A DNA stretch of 64,000 nucleotides from Serratia nevei. GTDB taxonomy: Bacteria > Pseudomonadota > Gammaproteobacteria > Enterobacterales > Enterobacteriaceae. Location of the stretch: positions 2,728,001 to 2,792,000 of the forward strand of contig NZ_CP149940.1 of assembly GCF_037948395.1 (NCBI RefSeq), given 5' to 3'. A program made the translations under genes and the position numbers. Each line of letters opens with the position of its first letter. The first letter of the stretch is position 1. The notes beneath the pieces were generated by a model. The model was not told the origin of the DNA, searched no databases, and worked only from the letters and a program-made list of their open reading frames with translations. This document shows, piece after piece, positions 46,994 to 57,646 of this stretch.

Positions 46994-47659
46994 TTACTCT
47001 GAGCGGTTCATTTTGGCTTTCAGCGCCGCCAGTTGCTCACTGATGGCGTCGTCGGCCTTCAGTTCGGCAAACTCTTGGTCCAGCGACTTCTTTTTACCGA
47101 TGCTGATGCTTTCCGCCTCGGCTTCCATGTGGTCGATACGGCGCTCGAACTGTTCGAAACGCGCCATCGCCTCATCCAGCTTGCCGCTATCGAGCTGGCG
47201 GCGCACGTCACGGGAAGAAGACGCGGCCTGATGACGCAGCGCCAGCGCCTGCTGCCGCGCGCGGGTTTCGGTCAGCTTGTTTTCCAGCTCGCCGATTTCG
47301 CTCTTCATGCGCGCCAGCGTTTCTTCTACGGTCGCCACTTCCTGCGTCAGCGTGGCGATCAGATCGGCCACCTTTTGTTTTTCGATCAGCGCCGCACGGG
47401 CCAAGTCTTCTTTATCTTTGCGCAGCGCCAGTTCAGCTTTTTCCTGCCAGTCGCTTACCTGGTTTTCACCCTGCTCGATGCGACGCAGCAGCTGCTTTTT
47501 CTCCGCCAGCGCGCGCGCCGACGTAGAGCGAACTTCAACCAGCGTGTCTTCCATCTCTTGGATCATCAACCGCACCAGCTTCTGCGGATCTTCCGCCTTG
47601 TCCAGCAGGGTGTTGATGTTGGCGTTCACGATGTCGGCAAAACGAGAAAAAATACCCAT
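46994..47659 (-). CDS. pspA: Phage shock protein A
   Basis: 221 residues, almost wholly coiled-coil, with the amphipathic start [20 protein letters not shown]. It inhibits PspF when membranes are intact, and forms large membrane-protecting assemblies (ESCRT-III-like) under stress. First gene of the pspABCD-ycjXF unit, driven by the sigma-54 promoter upstream. Confidence 0.97.
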   Translation of the reverse strand: MGIFSRFADIVNANINTLLDKAEDPQKLVRLMIQEMEDTLVEVRSTSARALAEKKQLLRRIEQGENQVSDWQEKAELALRKDKEDLARAALIEKQKVADLIATLTQEVATVEETLARMKSEIGELENKLTETRARQQALALRHQAASSSRDVRRQLDSGKLDEAMARFEQFERRIDHMEAEAESISIGKKKSLDQEFAELKADDAISEQLAALKAKMNRSE

Positions 47660-47730
47660 AATTCACTTCCTCTTGGTTCTGATGGCGTCTGAAGCGCCGC
47701 GTTAAGTCGTACAGCTTGCCCAAAGATATA

Positions 47731-47746
47731 ATCAAAACCCGTGCCA
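47731..47746 (-). promoter_or_regulatory. Sigma-54 promoter of pspA
   Basis: On the minus strand TGGCACG-N4-TTGAT fits the -24/-12 consensus TGGCACG-N4-TTGC(A/T), with only the C after TTG changed. It lies about 70 bp ahead of the pspA ATG; PspF sites and an AT-rich bend region are expected at 47750-47830. Confidence 0.82.
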
Positions 47747-47844
47747 ACTTTTATATTATTGAAAAGTAACGAATATTATTTTTTTGACTCTCTGCGCGCT
47801 TGCTGTAGAGTGATTATTTTCACCAAACATTGGCGAATTTCATC

Positions 47845-48852
47845 ATGAACGAACAGCCAGAGAATTTGTTGGGCGAGGCAAACGCCTTTGTCGAAGTCTT
47901 GGAGCAAGTCTCCCAGGTCGCCAAGCTGAACAAGCCGGTGCTGGTGATCGGCGAGCGCGGCACCGGCAAGGAGCTGATCGCCCACCGTCTGCACTACCTC
48001 TCCAACCGCTGGCAAGGGCCGTTCATCTCGCTTAACTGCGCGGCGCTGAATGAAAACCTGCTGGATTCCGAGCTGTTCGGCCATGAGGCCGGCGCGTTTA
48101 CCGGCGCGCAAAAGCGCCATCTGGGGCGCTTCGAGCGCGCCGACGGCGGCACGCTGTTTCTCGATGAGCTGGCGACCGCGCCGATGCTGGTGCAGGAGAA
48201 ATTGCTGCGGGTGATCGAATACGGCCAGCTGGAGCGCGTGGGCGGCAGCCAGCCGCTGCGGGTGGATGTGCGCCTGGTGTGCGCCACCAACGACGATCTG
48301 CCGGCGCTGGCGGCGGCGGGCAAGTTCCGCGCCGATCTGCTGGATCGGCTGGCGTTCGACGTGGTGCAGCTGCCGCCGCTGCGCCAACGGCGGCCCGATA
48401 TCATGCTGTTGGCCGAGCATTTCGCCATTCAAATGTGCCGCGAGCTGGCGCTGCCGCTGTTTCCCGGCTTTACCGAGCATGCCAGGCGAACGTTGCTCGA
48501 GTATGGCTGGCCGGGCAACGTGCGCGAACTGAAAAACGTGGTGGAACGCTCGGTTTATCGCCACGGCGACAGCGACAGCCCGCTGGACGACATCGTCATC
48601 AACCCGTTTGCGCCACGCGAGACCACGCCGGTCGCGCCCGTTCCTGAAGACGCCGGCGCGTTACCGCCGCTGCCGCTGGATTTGAAACACTGGCAGCTCG
48701 AGCAGGAGAAGGCATTGATCGAAGCGGCGCTGCGGCAGGGGCGCTTCAATCAGCGCAAGGCGGCGCAGCTGCTGGGGCTCACCTATCACCAGCTGCGCGG
48801 TATGCTGAAAAAGCATGCGCTGCTGCAAAACGGCGAAGCGGACGAGGAATAA
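47845..48852 (+). CDS. pspF: Phage shock operon activator PspF
   Basis: 335 residues from ATG at 47845; a TTG at 47830 would add five residues. It has no receiver domain: the AAA+ core starts at once (ENLLGEANAFVEVLEQVS), with Walker A GERGTGKE, the sigma-54 contact loop GAFTGA, Walker B GGTLFLDE and a C-terminal helix-turn-helix (NQRKAAQLLGLTYHQLRGMLKKH). Divergent from pspA, held off by PspA. Confidence 0.96.
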   Translation: MNEQPENLLGEANAFVEVLEQVSQVAKLNKPVLVIGERGTGKELIAHRLHYLSNRWQGPFISLNCAALNENLLDSELFGHEAGAFTGAQKRHLGRFERADGGTLFLDELATAPMLVQEKLLRVIEYGQLERVGGSQPLRVDVRLVCATNDDLPALAAAGKFRADLLDRLAFDVVQLPPLRQRRPDIMLLAEHFAIQMCRELALPLFPGFTEHARRTLLEYGWPGNVRELKNVVERSVYRHGDSDSPLDDIVINPFAPRETTPVAPVPEDAGALPPLPLDLKHWQLEQEKALIEAALRQGRFNQRKAAQLLGLTYHQLRGMLKKHALLQNGEADEE

Positions 48853-48856
48853 CAGG

Positions 48857-48886
48857 CAAAAAAAAAGCCAGCACCCGAGCTGGCTT
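48857..48886. terminator. Terminator between pspF and zigA
   Basis: 8-bp stem AAGCCAGC/GCTGGCTT (48865-48872 with 48879-48886). Ten A at 48857-48866 give a strong U-run for the minus strand (zigA unit); for pspF it is weaker. Confidence 0.75.
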
Positions 48887-49045
48887 AAAAAACACTGGAA
48901 GCAATGTGAGCAATGTCGTGCCTTCCACATCAGAGCCGCAAACTGTGGCCTTCCGTGAACTGCCAGGCGATGATAATAGTTATCAGTATCGTCTGTAAAG
49001 CACTTTGTTGAGAATTTTTCTCATTACCACACGAAGATTGCGCAA

Positions 49046-50233
49046 TTACCACTCAGGGAACGGGTCTGCCATGTCCAGCCAATAGTCCACGCCGGCGGCC
49101 ATTTCATCGTCGCTCAGCAGGCAGTCGTCCAGCAAACGCACGATCGTCGCCTGCTGCAAATGCTGGCCGATAAACACCAGTTCCTGGCGCATATCGCCGA
49201 ACGGCTCCACCCATTTTTCCTGAATGTGCGCCCGCGCTTCGGGATCCTGCGGCCAATTATCTTGCGGAATGGCGCGCCAAAAGGTGCCCGCGAGGCCGTA
49301 GTGGGCGATGCCCCCTGCCTGGCTCCACTGCCCGGCCTGCCGCGGCCGCGTCGCCAGCCAGAAAAAGCCTTTCGAGCGCAGCAGCTTGCCGCCGCCCCAG
49401 TCGCCGTTGATCACGCGGTAAAACTTGTCCGGCGCAAACGGCCGCCGCGCCTGATAGACGAAGCTGCTGATGCCGTAGTTTTCCGTTTCCGGCACGTGTT
49501 CGCCGCGCAGCTCTTTCAGCCAGCCGGGCGCCTGCTGCGCCTTTTCAAAGCTGAAGCTGCCGGTATTCAGCACCGCCTCCAGCGGCAGTTTGCCCGGCGC
49601 GATCGGCACAATGCGGGCATCGGGGTTCAGGCTGGCCAGCAGCGCCATCACTTCGCCTTGCTGGGATGGCGTCAACAGATCGGTCTTGCTGACCAGGATC
49701 ACGTCGCAGAACTCAATTTGCTCAATCAGCAGATCCGCCACGCTGCGCAGATCGTCCTCGCCCAGGCTTTGGCCGGCCTCCTGCAGGCTTTGCGCCTGCT
49801 GGTACTGCTGGATGAAATTCACCCCGTCGACCACCGTCACCAGGGTATCCAGCCGGGCGAACTGCGACAGGCTTTCGCCCTTTTCGTCCTCAAAGGTAAA
49901 GGTTTCCGCCACCGGCAGCGGCTCGGAGATGCCGCTCGATTCGATCAGCAGGTAATCGAAACGCCCGTCCTGCGCCAGTTCACGCACCGATACCAGCAGG
50001 TCTTCGCGCAGCGTGCAGCAAATGCAGCCGTTGCTCATCTCCACCAGCTTCTCTTCCTGGCGATCGAGATGCACTGCATTTTCCACCAGCGCGGCGTCGA
50101 TGTTCACCTCGCTCATGTCGTTGACGATCACCGCCACGCGCATGCCCTGCCGGTTGTTCAGGATGTGGTTCAGCACCGTGGTTTTGCCGGCGCCGAGAAA
50201 GCCGGAAAGCACGGTCACGGGAAGTTGTTTCAT
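49046..50233 (-). CDS. zigA: ZigA-type zinc metallochaperone GTPase (COG0523)
   Basis: 395 residues from ATG at 50231-50233 with GAGG ahead; upstream extension not supported. Walker A GFLGAGKT at 11-18, the metal motif GCICCT (Cys70, Cys72, Cys73), Walker B-like [11 protein letters not shown], NKxD variant SKTD, and the C-terminal CobW_C domain. It uses GTP to deliver zinc to client enzymes when zinc is scarce. Third gene of the folE2 operon, 10 bp after the gamma-CA gene. Confidence 0.92.
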   Translation of the reverse strand: MKQLPVTVLSGFLGAGKTTVLNHILNNRQGMRVAVIVNDMSEVNIDAALVENAVHLDRQEEKLVEMSNGCICCTLREDLLVSVRELAQDGRFDYLLIESSGISEPLPVAETFTFEDEKGESLSQFARLDTLVTVVDGVNFIQQYQQAQSLQEAGQSLGEDDLRSVADLLIEQIEFCDVILVSKTDLLTPSQQGEVMALLASLNPDARIVPIAPGKLPLEAVLNTGSFSFEKAQQAPGWLKELRGEHVPETENYGISSFVYQARRPFAPDKFYRVINGDWGGGKLLRSKGFFWLATRPRQAGQWSQAGGIAHYGLAGTFWRAIPQDNWPQDPEARAHIQEKWVEPFGDMRQELVFIGQHLQQATIVRLLDDCLLSDDEMAAGVDYWLDMADPFPEW

Positions 50234-50243
50234 GAGAGCCTCA

Positions 50244-50804
50244 TTAAAATTCATTGCGTAATGCCTGGTAACCGCGCACCAGCTCAACGTTGGTGGCGGC
50301 CACTTCTTCCGAAAACTGCAGCGCGCCGCGATCGACCTGGCGATAGCGCGACAGGTCGCTGTCCGGCCCTACGCGCTCGGTCGAGGGGATATAGCGGTTT
50401 TCAGGCAGCGTCACGCCGTCCACCACCGCGTTGTAACGCACCACGCAGCCGGACTGGATATGGCAGTTGAACAGCACGCTGTTGAAACCGATAAACACCC
50501 GATCGTCGATGCGACACGGGCCGTGGACGATGGCGCGGTGGGCGATCGAGCTGTAACGGCCAATGGTGACCGCCGCCCCGCTCTTGGAGTGGATCACCAC
50601 GCCGTCCTGAATATTGGAGTGCGAGCCGATGACGATCGGCTCCATGTCGCCGGCGGCGTTCAACTCGTCGGCGCGGATCACCGCATAAGGGCCGACGTAA
50701 ACGAAATCTTCGACGATCACCCGGCCGCAAATAATGGCGGTGGGGTCGATGTAGGCCAGCGGCGAGACCTGCGGCAGATGGCCGCTGGGATTTTTACGCA
50801 GCAT
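50244..50804 (-). CDS. Gamma-carbonic-anhydrase-like protein (left-handed beta-helix)
   Basis: 186 residues of hexapeptide-repeat type ([54 protein letters not shown]). Three histidines (in VIHS, IAHR, IVHG) fit the trimer metal site of gamma-CAs. In Pseudomonas a homologue belongs to the Zur regulon, probably running on another metal. Second gene of the operon; it overlaps folE2 by 11 bp. Confidence 0.85.
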   Translation of the reverse strand: MLRKNPSGHLPQVSPLAYIDPTAIICGRVIVEDFVYVGPYAVIRADELNAAGDMEPIVIGSHSNIQDGVVIHSKSGAAVTIGRYSSIAHRAIVHGPCRIDDRVFIGFNSVLFNCHIQSGCVVRYNAVVDGVTLPENRYIPSTERVGPDSDLSRYRQVDRGALQFSEEVAATNVELVRGYQALRNEF

Positions 50805-51726
50805 GATTTTCTCCCCGCCAGCTCAACTCCGCCACCGCATTGTGGGCATGCAGGCTCTCCTGATGCTCGACGCGCAGCGAGAAGGCGCGGTAATCGCACT
50901 GGCTGCGCAGCATGCGATACAGACGGCGCGCCGCATCTTCGCAAAACATCAGGTTCTGACCGTTGGCCAGCGCGAAGGCCTGTTCGTCGCGGCGTTTCAC
51001 CAGCGTTTGTACCGGCGTGCCCAGCGCGTGTTCGATGCGGTCGATCAATTTCACCGGTTCGAACGCCCGTTCATTCTCGGGCGTCACGGTGACCCAGGCC
51101 CAGCTGCGCTGGCTGTGAGGGGTGGCCGGCATTCCCTGCTCCAACAGCCACTCGCTCACCTGGCGTTGGCTGACCCGCTCCGCCGCCTGTTCAAAATCAA
51201 ACTGAAACTGTTGCTGCGCCAACTGACGGCTGAGCGCCGCCGAACTCGGGCAGGTAGAGGAGTAAGGCACACCGACGGTCAGCGCCAGCGTCAGCGTCAG
51301 CGTGTTCCTCAGGGTCGCCTCGATGCGCAGCGGGTAAGCCTTCCAGCCGCGCTGCGGCGACAGCAACGCCGGGCGCGACAACAGCAGCTCGCCGCCGATC
51401 GCCAGTTTGGCGCGATCGCTGTGTTCCGGCTGCGAATCCAGAAAGGCCTGCAGCGTTCGGCCGATGCGCTGCGGCGTCAGCTCGCCCTGCGTCAATTCAT
51501 CCAGCGCCAGATACAGGCGCGACATGTGAATACCGCGTTCGCCCGCCGCTTCGGCGCGCAGGTTGATGCCGGCGTCGACTGTGGCCATCAGTGGCTTGCC
51601 GGCCAGCTCCAGCGGCAGTGCGATCCCTTGCATCCCGACCCAATCGAGCCCGACATCACTCATTTCGCCGCGCCATGCCTGAGCGTCCGGCAGCGAACGG
51701 CGTGGTGGAAGTGCAACTTCGTTCAT
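50794..51726 (-). CDS. folE2: GTP cyclohydrolase I type 2 (zinc-independent)
   Basis: 310 residues. FolE2 hallmarks: DVGLDWVGMQGIALPLEL early, GIHMSRLYLALDEL, and the catalytic Cys159 in VGVPYSSTCPSSAALSRQ split over strand and loop; HAHNAVAEL near the end. It converts GTP to 7,8-dihydroneopterin triphosphate with Mn or Fe instead of Zn, replacing FolE in zinc starvation. First gene of the zinc-sparing operon; Shine-Dalgarno AAGGGGA. Confidence 0.93.
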   Translation of the reverse strand: MNEVALPPRRSLPDAQAWRGEMSDVGLDWVGMQGIALPLELAGKPLMATVDAGINLRAEAAGERGIHMSRLYLALDELTQGELTPQRIGRTLQAFLDSQPEHSDRAKLAIGGELLLSRPALLSPQRGWKAYPLRIEATLRNTLTLTLALTVGVPYSSTCPSSAALSRQLAQQQFQFDFEQAAERVSQRQVSEWLLEQGMPATPHSQRSWAWVTVTPENERAFEPVKLIDRIEHALGTPVQTLVKRRDEQAFALANGQNLMFCEDAARRLYRMLRSQCDYRAFSLRVEHQESLHAHNAVAELSWRGENHAA

Positions 51727-51776
51727 ACATCCCCTTGCGTTATTGTGACTTTGCCGGGGAACGGTATCATGATTTT

Positions 51777-51789
51777 GTTATGTTATAAC
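51777..51789. promoter_or_regulatory. Zur-type box upstream of folE2
   Basis: GTTATGTTATAAC fits the gammaproteobacterial Zur core GTTATNNTATAAC exactly, and is embedded in the 14-bp palindrome TATGTTATAACATA (51779-51792). It lies 50 bp before the folE2 start, so zinc-bound Zur would repress the operon. Confidence 0.75.
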
Positions 51790-51930
51790 ATATCAAATCA
51801 GATTTTTTTCACGCCGTTGGGCGGCCTGATTAATCAAGTAGCAGAAAACTCAGCGATTTTGCTCAATGGATTGGGCTGCCGGTCAGAGTGCGATACACTA
51901 ACGCTATTGCTGATTAACCCATGAGCCCCT

Positions 51931-53580
51931 ATGCGTGGTTTACCCCTTTGGATAGTGTCGTTGTGCTTTACCGGCTCCGCCTTGGCCGCGACAACACCGC
52001 CCGCGCCCGCCGCGGCGCCGCTGCCGGACATTCGCCAGAGCGGCTTTGTCTATTGCGTCAGCGGCATACTGAATACCTTTAACCCGCAAATGGCCAGCAG
52101 CGGCCTGACGGTGGATACCCTGGCCGCCCAGCTGTACGATCGTCTGCTGGATGTCGATCCCTACACCTACCGGCTGATCCCCGAGCTGGCGCAAAGCTGG
52201 GAAGTGTTGGACAACGGCGCCACCTACCGTTTCCATCTGCGCAAGGACGTGCCGTTCCAGACCACCGCCTGGTTCACGCCCACCCGCAAGATGAACGCCG
52301 ACGACGTGGTGTTCAGCTTCGCGCGCGTATTTGACCAAAAGCACCCGTATCACGACGTCAACGGCGGCGAATACCCCTATTTCGACAGCCTGCAGTTCGG
52401 CGATTCGGTGCAGAGCGTGAGAAAGCTCGACGACTACACGGTTGAGATCCGCCTGCAGTCGCCGGACGCCTCGTTCCTGTGGCACCTGGCGACCCACTAC
52501 GCGCCGGTGCTGTCCGCCGAATACGCCGACACGCTGACGCGCGAAGGCCACCAAGAGCTGATCGACCGCGAGCCGGTCGGCAGCGGCCCGTTCCTGCTCA
52601 ATGAATACCGCTCGGGGCAATATATTCGCCTGGCGCGCAACGCAGCCTACTGGAAAGGCCTGCCGCGCATGCCGCAGGTGGTGATCGATCTGGGCGCAGG
52701 CGGCACCGGCCGCCTCTCCAAGCTGCTGACCGGCGAATGCGACGTGCTGGCCTATCCGGCGGCCAGCCAGCTGTCTATCCTGCGCGACGATCCGCGCCTG
52801 CGCCTGACGCTGCGCCCGGGGATGAACATCGCCTACCTGGCGTTCAACACCCGCAAACCGCCGCTCGACAACCTCAACGTGCGCCAGGCGATCTCGCTGG
52901 CGATCAACAACCAGCGGTTGATGCAGTCGATCTATTACGGCACGGCGGAAACCGCCGCCTCAATCCTGCCGCGCGCCTCCTGGGCCTATGACAACGACGC
53001 GCACGTCACCGAGTACGATCCGGCCAAATCACGCGAAATGCTGCGGCAGGCCGGCGTCGGCCAACTGAACCTGAAGCTGTGGGTGCCGACCGCCTCGCAA
53101 TCTTACAACCCGAGCCCGCTGAAAACCGCCGAGCTGATCCAGGCCGATCTCGGCCAGGTGGGCATCAACGTCACCATCGTGCCGGTAGAGGGGCGCTTCC
53201 AGGAGGCGCGCCTGATGGAGATGAACCACGATCTGACCCTGACCGGCTGGGCCACCGACAGCAACGACCCGGACAGCTTCTTCCGGCCGCTGCTGAGCTG
53301 CGCGGCAATCCGTTCGCAAACCAACTATGCTCACTGGTGTGACCCGGGCTTCGACGAGGTGTTGCAGAACGCGCTGTTGTCGCAGCAGCTGTCTCAGCGC
53401 ATCGACAACTACCGTAAGGCGCAGAAGATCCTCGAGCAGCAACTGCCGGTGCTGCCGCTGGCCTCTTCCCTGCGGCTGCAGGCCTACCGCTACGACATCA
53501 AGGGATTGGTGCTGAGCCCGTTCGGCAACGCCTCGTTCGCCGGGGTGTACCGTGAATCCGCGCCGGAGGTGAAAAAGTGA
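51931..53580 (+). CDS. sapA: Peptide ABC transporter substrate-binding protein SapA
   Basis: 549 residues with signal peptide ([20 protein letters not shown]). Family 5 binding protein; [21 protein letters not shown] and [24 protein letters not shown] are near-identical to E. coli SapA. Binds peptides, haem or, by E. coli data, works in putrescine export with the other Sap parts. Overlaps sapB by 4 bp. Confidence 0.96.
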   Translation: MRGLPLWIVSLCFTGSALAATTPPAPAAAPLPDIRQSGFVYCVSGILNTFNPQMASSGLTVDTLAAQLYDRLLDVDPYTYRLIPELAQSWEVLDNGATYRFHLRKDVPFQTTAWFTPTRKMNADDVVFSFARVFDQKHPYHDVNGGEYPYFDSLQFGDSVQSVRKLDDYTVEIRLQSPDASFLWHLATHYAPVLSAEYADTLTREGHQELIDREPVGSGPFLLNEYRSGQYIRLARNAAYWKGLPRMPQVVIDLGAGGTGRLSKLLTGECDVLAYPAASQLSILRDDPRLRLTLRPGMNIAYLAFNTRKPPLDNLNVRQAISLAINNQRLMQSIYYGTAETAASILPRASWAYDNDAHVTEYDPAKSREMLRQAGVGQLNLKLWVPTASQSYNPSPLKTAELIQADLGQVGINVTIVPVEGRFQEARLMEMNHDLTLTGWATDSNDPDSFFRPLLSCAAIRSQTNYAHWCDPGFDEVLQNALLSQQLSQRIDNYRKAQKILEQQLPVLPLASSLRLQAYRYDIKGLVLSPFGNASFAGVYRESAPEVKK

Positions 53581-54542
53581 TTATCTTTACCCTGCGCCGC
53601 ATTCTGCTGCTGCTGATCACGCTGTTCTTCCTGACGCTGGTCAGCTTCAGCCTGAGCTATTTCACGCCGCGCGCGCCGCTGAACGGCGCCGCCCTGCTGG
53701 ACGCCTATCAGTTCTACTTCGTCAGCCTGCTGCACTGGGACTTCGGCGTCTCCAGCATCAACGGCCAGGCGATCAGCGAACAGCTGCGCGAAGTGTTCCC
53801 GGCTACCATGGAACTGTGCCTGCTGGCCTTCGCCCTGGCGCTGTTTATCGGCATTCCGCTGGGCATCATCGCCGGCGTGCTGCGCGGCAAATGGCAGGAC
53901 ACCGCCATCAGCACCTTCGCGCTGCTGGGCTTTTCGATGCCGGTGTTCTGGCTGGCGCTGCTGCTGATGCTGTTCTTCTCGCTGCACCTGGGCTGGCTGC
54001 CGGTTTCTGGCCGTTTCGACCTGCTGTATCAGGTGAAGCCGATCACCGGTTTCGCGCTGATTGACGCCTGGCTGTCGGACTCGCCGTACCGCGCCGAGAT
54101 GATCGGCAGCGCCCTGCGCCACATGATCCTGCCGATCGCCGCGCTGGCGGTGGCCCCCACCACCGAAGTGGTGCGCCTGATGCGCATCAGCACCGACGAC
54201 GTGCTGAGCCAAAACTACATCAAGGCCGCCGCCACCCGCGGCCTGTCGCGCTTCACCATCATTCGCCGCCACGTGTTGCACAATGCGCTGCCGCCGATCG
54301 TGCCCAAGCTGGGGCTGCAGTTCTCCACCATGCTCACGCTCGCGATGATCACCGAAGTGGTGTTCAGCTGGCCGGGCCTCGGCCGATGGCTGATCAACGC
54401 CATTCGCCAGCAGGACTATGCGGCGATCTCCGCCGGCGTCATGGTGGTCGGCACGCTGGTGATCACCATTAACGTCCTGGCCGACATTCTGGGTGCAGCA
54501 ACCAACCCGCTGAAACATAAGGAATGGTATGCCCTTCGATAA
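53577..54542 (+). CDS. sapB: Sap ABC transporter permease SapB
   Basis: 321 residues, six membrane helices, DppB type; EAA loop seen as [27 protein letters not shown] in two parts. Starts at GTG/ATGA overlap with sapA; its last 14 bp overlap sapC. Forms the inner-membrane channel with SapC. Confidence 0.95.
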   Translation: MIIFTLRRILLLLITLFFLTLVSFSLSYFTPRAPLNGAALLDAYQFYFVSLLHWDFGVSSINGQAISEQLREVFPATMELCLLAFALALFIGIPLGIIAGVLRGKWQDTAISTFALLGFSMPVFWLALLLMLFFSLHLGWLPVSGRFDLLYQVKPITGFALIDAWLSDSPYRAEMIGSALRHMILPIAALAVAPTTEVVRLMRISTDDVLSQNYIKAAATRGLSRFTIIRRHVLHNALPPIVPKLGLQFSTMLTLAMITEVVFSWPGLGRWLINAIRQQDYAAISAGVMVVGTLVITINVLADILGAATNPLKHKEWYALR

Positions 54543-55419
54543 CGTATACCGCGAGAAAAAGATGCCGAGCCCGCTGCGCTACACCTGGCGGATTTTCTAC
54601 GGCGACGCGCTGGCGATGATCGGTTTTTACGGCGTGATCGCCCTGCTGCTGCTGTCGCTGTTCGGTAGCCTGCTGGCGCCCTACGCGCTGGATCAGCAGT
54701 TCCTCGGTTATCAGCTGCTGCCGCCTTCCTGGTCGCGCTACGGCAACGTGTCGTTCTTTCTCGGCACCGACGATCTCGGGCGCGACATCCTCAGCCGCCT
54801 GTTGACCGGCACTGCCGCCACCTTCGGCTCGGCGCTGGCGGTGACGCTGGCTGCGGCCTTCTGCGGGGTGATCCTCGGCGTGTTCGCCGGCGTCACTCAC
54901 GGGCTGCGCTCGGCGGTGCTCAACCACATTCTCGATACCCTGCTGTCCATTCCCTCGCTGCTGCTGGCGATCGTGGTGGTGGCGTTTATCGGCCCCAAAC
55001 TTGAACACGCCATGCTGGCGGTATGGCTCGCCTTGCTGCCGCGCATGGTGCGCACCATCTACAGCGCGGTGCACGACGAGCTGGATAAAGAATACGTGGT
55101 GGCTGCGCGGCTCGACGGCGCTTCCACGCTGCAGATCCTGTGGTACGCAGTGATGCCGAACATTGCGGCGGTGCTGGTGACCGAGTTCACCCGCGCGCTG
55201 TCGATGGCCATTTTGGATATTGCCGCGCTCGGCTTCCTCGATCTCGGCGCGCAGCTGCCTTCGCCAGAATGGGGAGCGATGCTCGGCGATTCGCTCGAGC
55301 TGGTGTACGTCGCGCCCTGGACGGTGATGCTGCCCGGCGCGGCCATCCTCGTCAGCGTGCTGCTGGTTAACCTGTTAGGCGACGGTATGCGCCGCGCAAT
55401 CAATGCCGGGGTGGAATAA
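54529..55419 (+). CDS. sapC: Sap ABC transporter permease SapC
   Basis: 296 residues, DppC type, with [19 protein letters not shown] after the first helix and the EAA loop [18 protein letters not shown]. Overlaps sapD by one base. Membrane partner of SapB. Confidence 0.95.
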   Translation: MPFDNVYREKKMPSPLRYTWRIFYGDALAMIGFYGVIALLLLSLFGSLLAPYALDQQFLGYQLLPPSWSRYGNVSFFLGTDDLGRDILSRLLTGTAATFGSALAVTLAAAFCGVILGVFAGVTHGLRSAVLNHILDTLLSIPSLLLAIVVVAFIGPKLEHAMLAVWLALLPRMVRTIYSAVHDELDKEYVVAARLDGASTLQILWYAVMPNIAAVLVTEFTRALSMAILDIAALGFLDLGAQLPSPEWGAMLGDSLELVYVAPWTVMLPGAAILVSVLLVNLLGDGMRRAINAGVE

Positions 55420-56411
55420 TGCCGTTACTCGATATCCGCAATCTGACGATTGAATTTATGACCGCCGAAGGGCCGGTCAAGGCGGTCGATCGCGTCAGCA
55501 TGACGCTGACCGAGGGCGAGGTGCGCGGCTTGGTGGGCGAATCGGGCTCCGGCAAGAGCCTGATCGCCAAAGCCATCTGCGGCGTAACCAAAGACAACTG
55601 GCGCGTCACCGCCGACCGTTTCCGCTTCGACGACATCGATCTGCTGCAGCTGAGCCCGCGCGAGCGGCGCAGGCTGGTGGGCCACAACGTCTCGATGATT
55701 TTCCAGGAGCCGCAGTCCTGTCTGGATCCTTCCGAAAGCATCGGCCGCCAGCTGGCGCAGGCCATTCCGGGCTGGACCTACAAGGGCCGCTGGTGGCAGC
55801 GCTTCAACTGGCGCAAACGCCGCGCCATCGAACTGCTGCACCGCGTCGGCATTAAGGATCACGACGACATCATGGGCAGCTTCCCGTACGAGCTGACCGA
55901 AGGTGAGTGCCAGAAAGTGATGATCGCCATCGCGCTGGCCAACCAGCCGCGCCTGCTGATCGCCGATGAGCCGACCAACGCCATGGAGCCAACCACCCAG
56001 GCGCAGATTTTCCGCCTGTTGGCGCGCCTCAACCAGAACAACAACACCACCATTTTGCTGATCAGCCACGATTTGCAGATGATGAGCAAGTGGGCCGACC
56101 GGGTGAACGTGCTGTACTGCGGGCAAACGGTGGAAAGCGCCCAGTGCGAAGAGCTGCTGGCGGCGCCGCACCACCCTTACACCCAGGCGCTGATCCGCGC
56201 TATGCCGGACTTCGGCCGCTCGCTGCCGCACAAGAGCCGGTTGAACACGCTGCCGGGTGCCATTCCTTCGCTGGAACACCTGCCGATCGGCTGCCGCTTG
56301 GGGCCGCGCTGCCCTTACGCACAGAAGAAGTGCATCGAAACACCACGCCTGCGCCCGGTCAAAAACCACTTCTTTGCCTGCCACTTCCCGCTGAACATGG
56401 AGGAGCAATAA
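55419..56411 (+). CDS. sapD: Sap ABC transporter ATPase SapD
   Basis: 330 residues. Walker A GESGSGKS, Walker B LLIADEPT, switch His in ISHDLQ, and the oligopeptide-type C-terminal zinc-ribbon-like [15 protein letters not shown]. The ABC signature is degenerate (LTEGE for LSGGQ), a known trait of SapD. In E. coli SapD also supports potassium uptake through Trk. Confidence 0.95.
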   Translation: MPLLDIRNLTIEFMTAEGPVKAVDRVSMTLTEGEVRGLVGESGSGKSLIAKAICGVTKDNWRVTADRFRFDDIDLLQLSPRERRRLVGHNVSMIFQEPQSCLDPSESIGRQLAQAIPGWTYKGRWWQRFNWRKRRAIELLHRVGIKDHDDIMGSFPYELTEGECQKVMIAIALANQPRLLIADEPTNAMEPTTQAQIFRLLARLNQNNNTTILLISHDLQMMSKWADRVNVLYCGQTVESAQCEELLAAPHHPYTQALIRAMPDFGRSLPHKSRLNTLPGAIPSLEHLPIGCRLGPRCPYAQKKCIETPRLRPVKNHFFACHFPLNMEEQ

Positions 56412-56412
56412 C

Positions 56413-57225
56413 ATGGAAACGCTGTTGGAAGTGCGCAACCTGAGCAAAACCTACCGCTACCGCACCGGTCTGTTCCGCCGCCAGCACGTCGAGGCGGTGA
56501 AATCGGTCAGCTTTACCCTGCGCGAAGGCCAGACGCTGGCGGTAATCGGCGAGAACGGCTCCGGCAAATCCACGCTGGCGAAGATGCTCTCCGGCATGGT
56601 GGAACCGACCGCCGGCGAACTGCTGATCGACGATCATCCGCTGGAATTCGGCGATTATCGCTATCGCAGCCAGCGCATTCGCATGATTTTTCAGGATCCG
56701 AGCACCTCGCTCAATCCGCGCCAGCGCATCGGCCAGCTGCTGGACGCGCCGCTGCGGCTGAACACCAGTCTGGAACCCGCCGAGCGCGAGCAGCGCATCA
56801 ACCAGACATTACGCCAGGTCGGCATGCTGCCGGATCACGCCTACTACTATCCGCACATGCTGGCTTCCGGGCAGAAACAGCGCGTCGCGCTGGCGCGTGC
56901 GCTGATCCTGCAGCCGAAAGTGATCGTCGCCGATGAGGCGCTGGCCTCGCTGGACATGTCGATGCGCTCGCAAATCATCAACCTGATGCTGGAGCTGCAG
57001 GAAAAACACGGCATTTCCTATATCTATGTCACCCAGCACCTCGGCATGATGAAGCATATCAGCGACCAGGTGCTGGTGATGCACGAAGGGGAAATCGTCG
57101 AGCGCGGCAGCACCGCCGAGGTATTGGCGGCGCCGCTGCACGAATTGACCAAGCGACTTATCGCCAGCCACTTCGGCGAGGCGCTGACCGCCGACGCCTG
57201 GCGACGCGACGGCGGGCGTTTCTGA
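56413..57225 (+). CDS. sapF: Sap ABC transporter ATPase SapF
   Basis: 270 residues. Walker A GENGSGKST, signature LASGQKQRVALARAL, Walker B VIVADEALASLD, switch VTQHLGM. Begins 1 bp after sapD. Last gene of the operon. Confidence 0.95.
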   Translation: METLLEVRNLSKTYRYRTGLFRRQHVEAVKSVSFTLREGQTLAVIGENGSGKSTLAKMLSGMVEPTAGELLIDDHPLEFGDYRYRSQRIRMIFQDPSTSLNPRQRIGQLLDAPLRLNTSLEPAEREQRINQTLRQVGMLPDHAYYYPHMLASGQKQRVALARALILQPKVIVADEALASLDMSMRSQIINLMLELQEKHGISYIYVTQHLGMMKHISDQVLVMHEGEIVERGSTAEVLAAPLHELTKRLIASHFGEALTADAWRRDGGRF

Positions 57226-57242
57226 GCCACGGCTGTACATGC

Positions 57243-57265
57243 AAACCCGCTGCGGCGGGTTTTTT
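57243..57265 (+). terminator. Terminator of sapABCDF
   Basis: 8-bp stem AAACCCGC/GCGGGTTT (57243-57250 with 57255-57262) followed by T to 57265. Confidence 0.88.
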
Positions 57266-57336
57266 ATTGCCGCGCGTGCCTGCCGCTTAGCGAGAAAGCG
57301 CACATACAAATTACATTCTTGTTATATATCCTTATA

Positions 57337-57358
57337 TTTTATTCCTTTCAGTTATTGA
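57337..57358 (+). promoter_or_regulatory. CysB-like activator site upstream of the mini-ORF and CMD gene
   Basis: TTATTCC (57339-57345), five bases, then GTTATT (57351-57356) resembles the TTATTCC-N5/6-GTTAT element I recall from CysB/Cbl-controlled promoters. It lies where an activator would contact RNA polymerase at a -10 near 57367-57375. Pattern only; weak by itself. Confidence 0.35.
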
Positions 57359-57446
57359 TTAGTCCGTAACATTATTTTATCTCGCCAGGGCGATCGGTGA
57401 GGATATCCCCTACGTTGAGCCTCTCATACGACAGGATATCGCACTG

Positions 57447-57548
57447 ATGAACAGCCTTCGCCATCGCCGCCTCACGCAGTTTCTGCTCACGCTGGCCGCC
57501 GGTTTCTCTGTTTACGGCCACGCGCTGTGCTGCGATGAGCTGCGCTAA
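57447..57548 (+). CDS. Candidate leader peptide or small secreted protein, 33 residues
   Basis: ATG with AGGA 10 bases ahead. The product begins MNSLRHRRLTQF, runs through a hydrophobic part LLTLAAGFSVYGHA and ends LCCDELR. It looks like a signal peptide with an adjacent Cys pair directly before the stop, a layout reminiscent of cysteine-sensing leader peptides. The CMD gene starts 98 bp downstream. The overlapping minus-strand 85-codon frame is less convincing. Confidence 0.45.
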   Translation: MNSLRHRRLTQFLLTLAAGFSVYGHALCCDELR

Positions 57549-57646
57549 ATCTACCTTTCGCCCCGCCTGCGGGCATGTTGACTCTTTGTCCAGCCGCCGC
57601 TGCCGCACGCACCGGTGGCTGTTGCTCATGATTAAGGATTGACCCT

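Noticed and set aside
57372..57629. 85-codon minus-strand frame between sapF and the CMD gene
   Set aside because: No ribosome binding site or recognisable domain; it covers the more plausible plus-strand mini-ORF and promoter.
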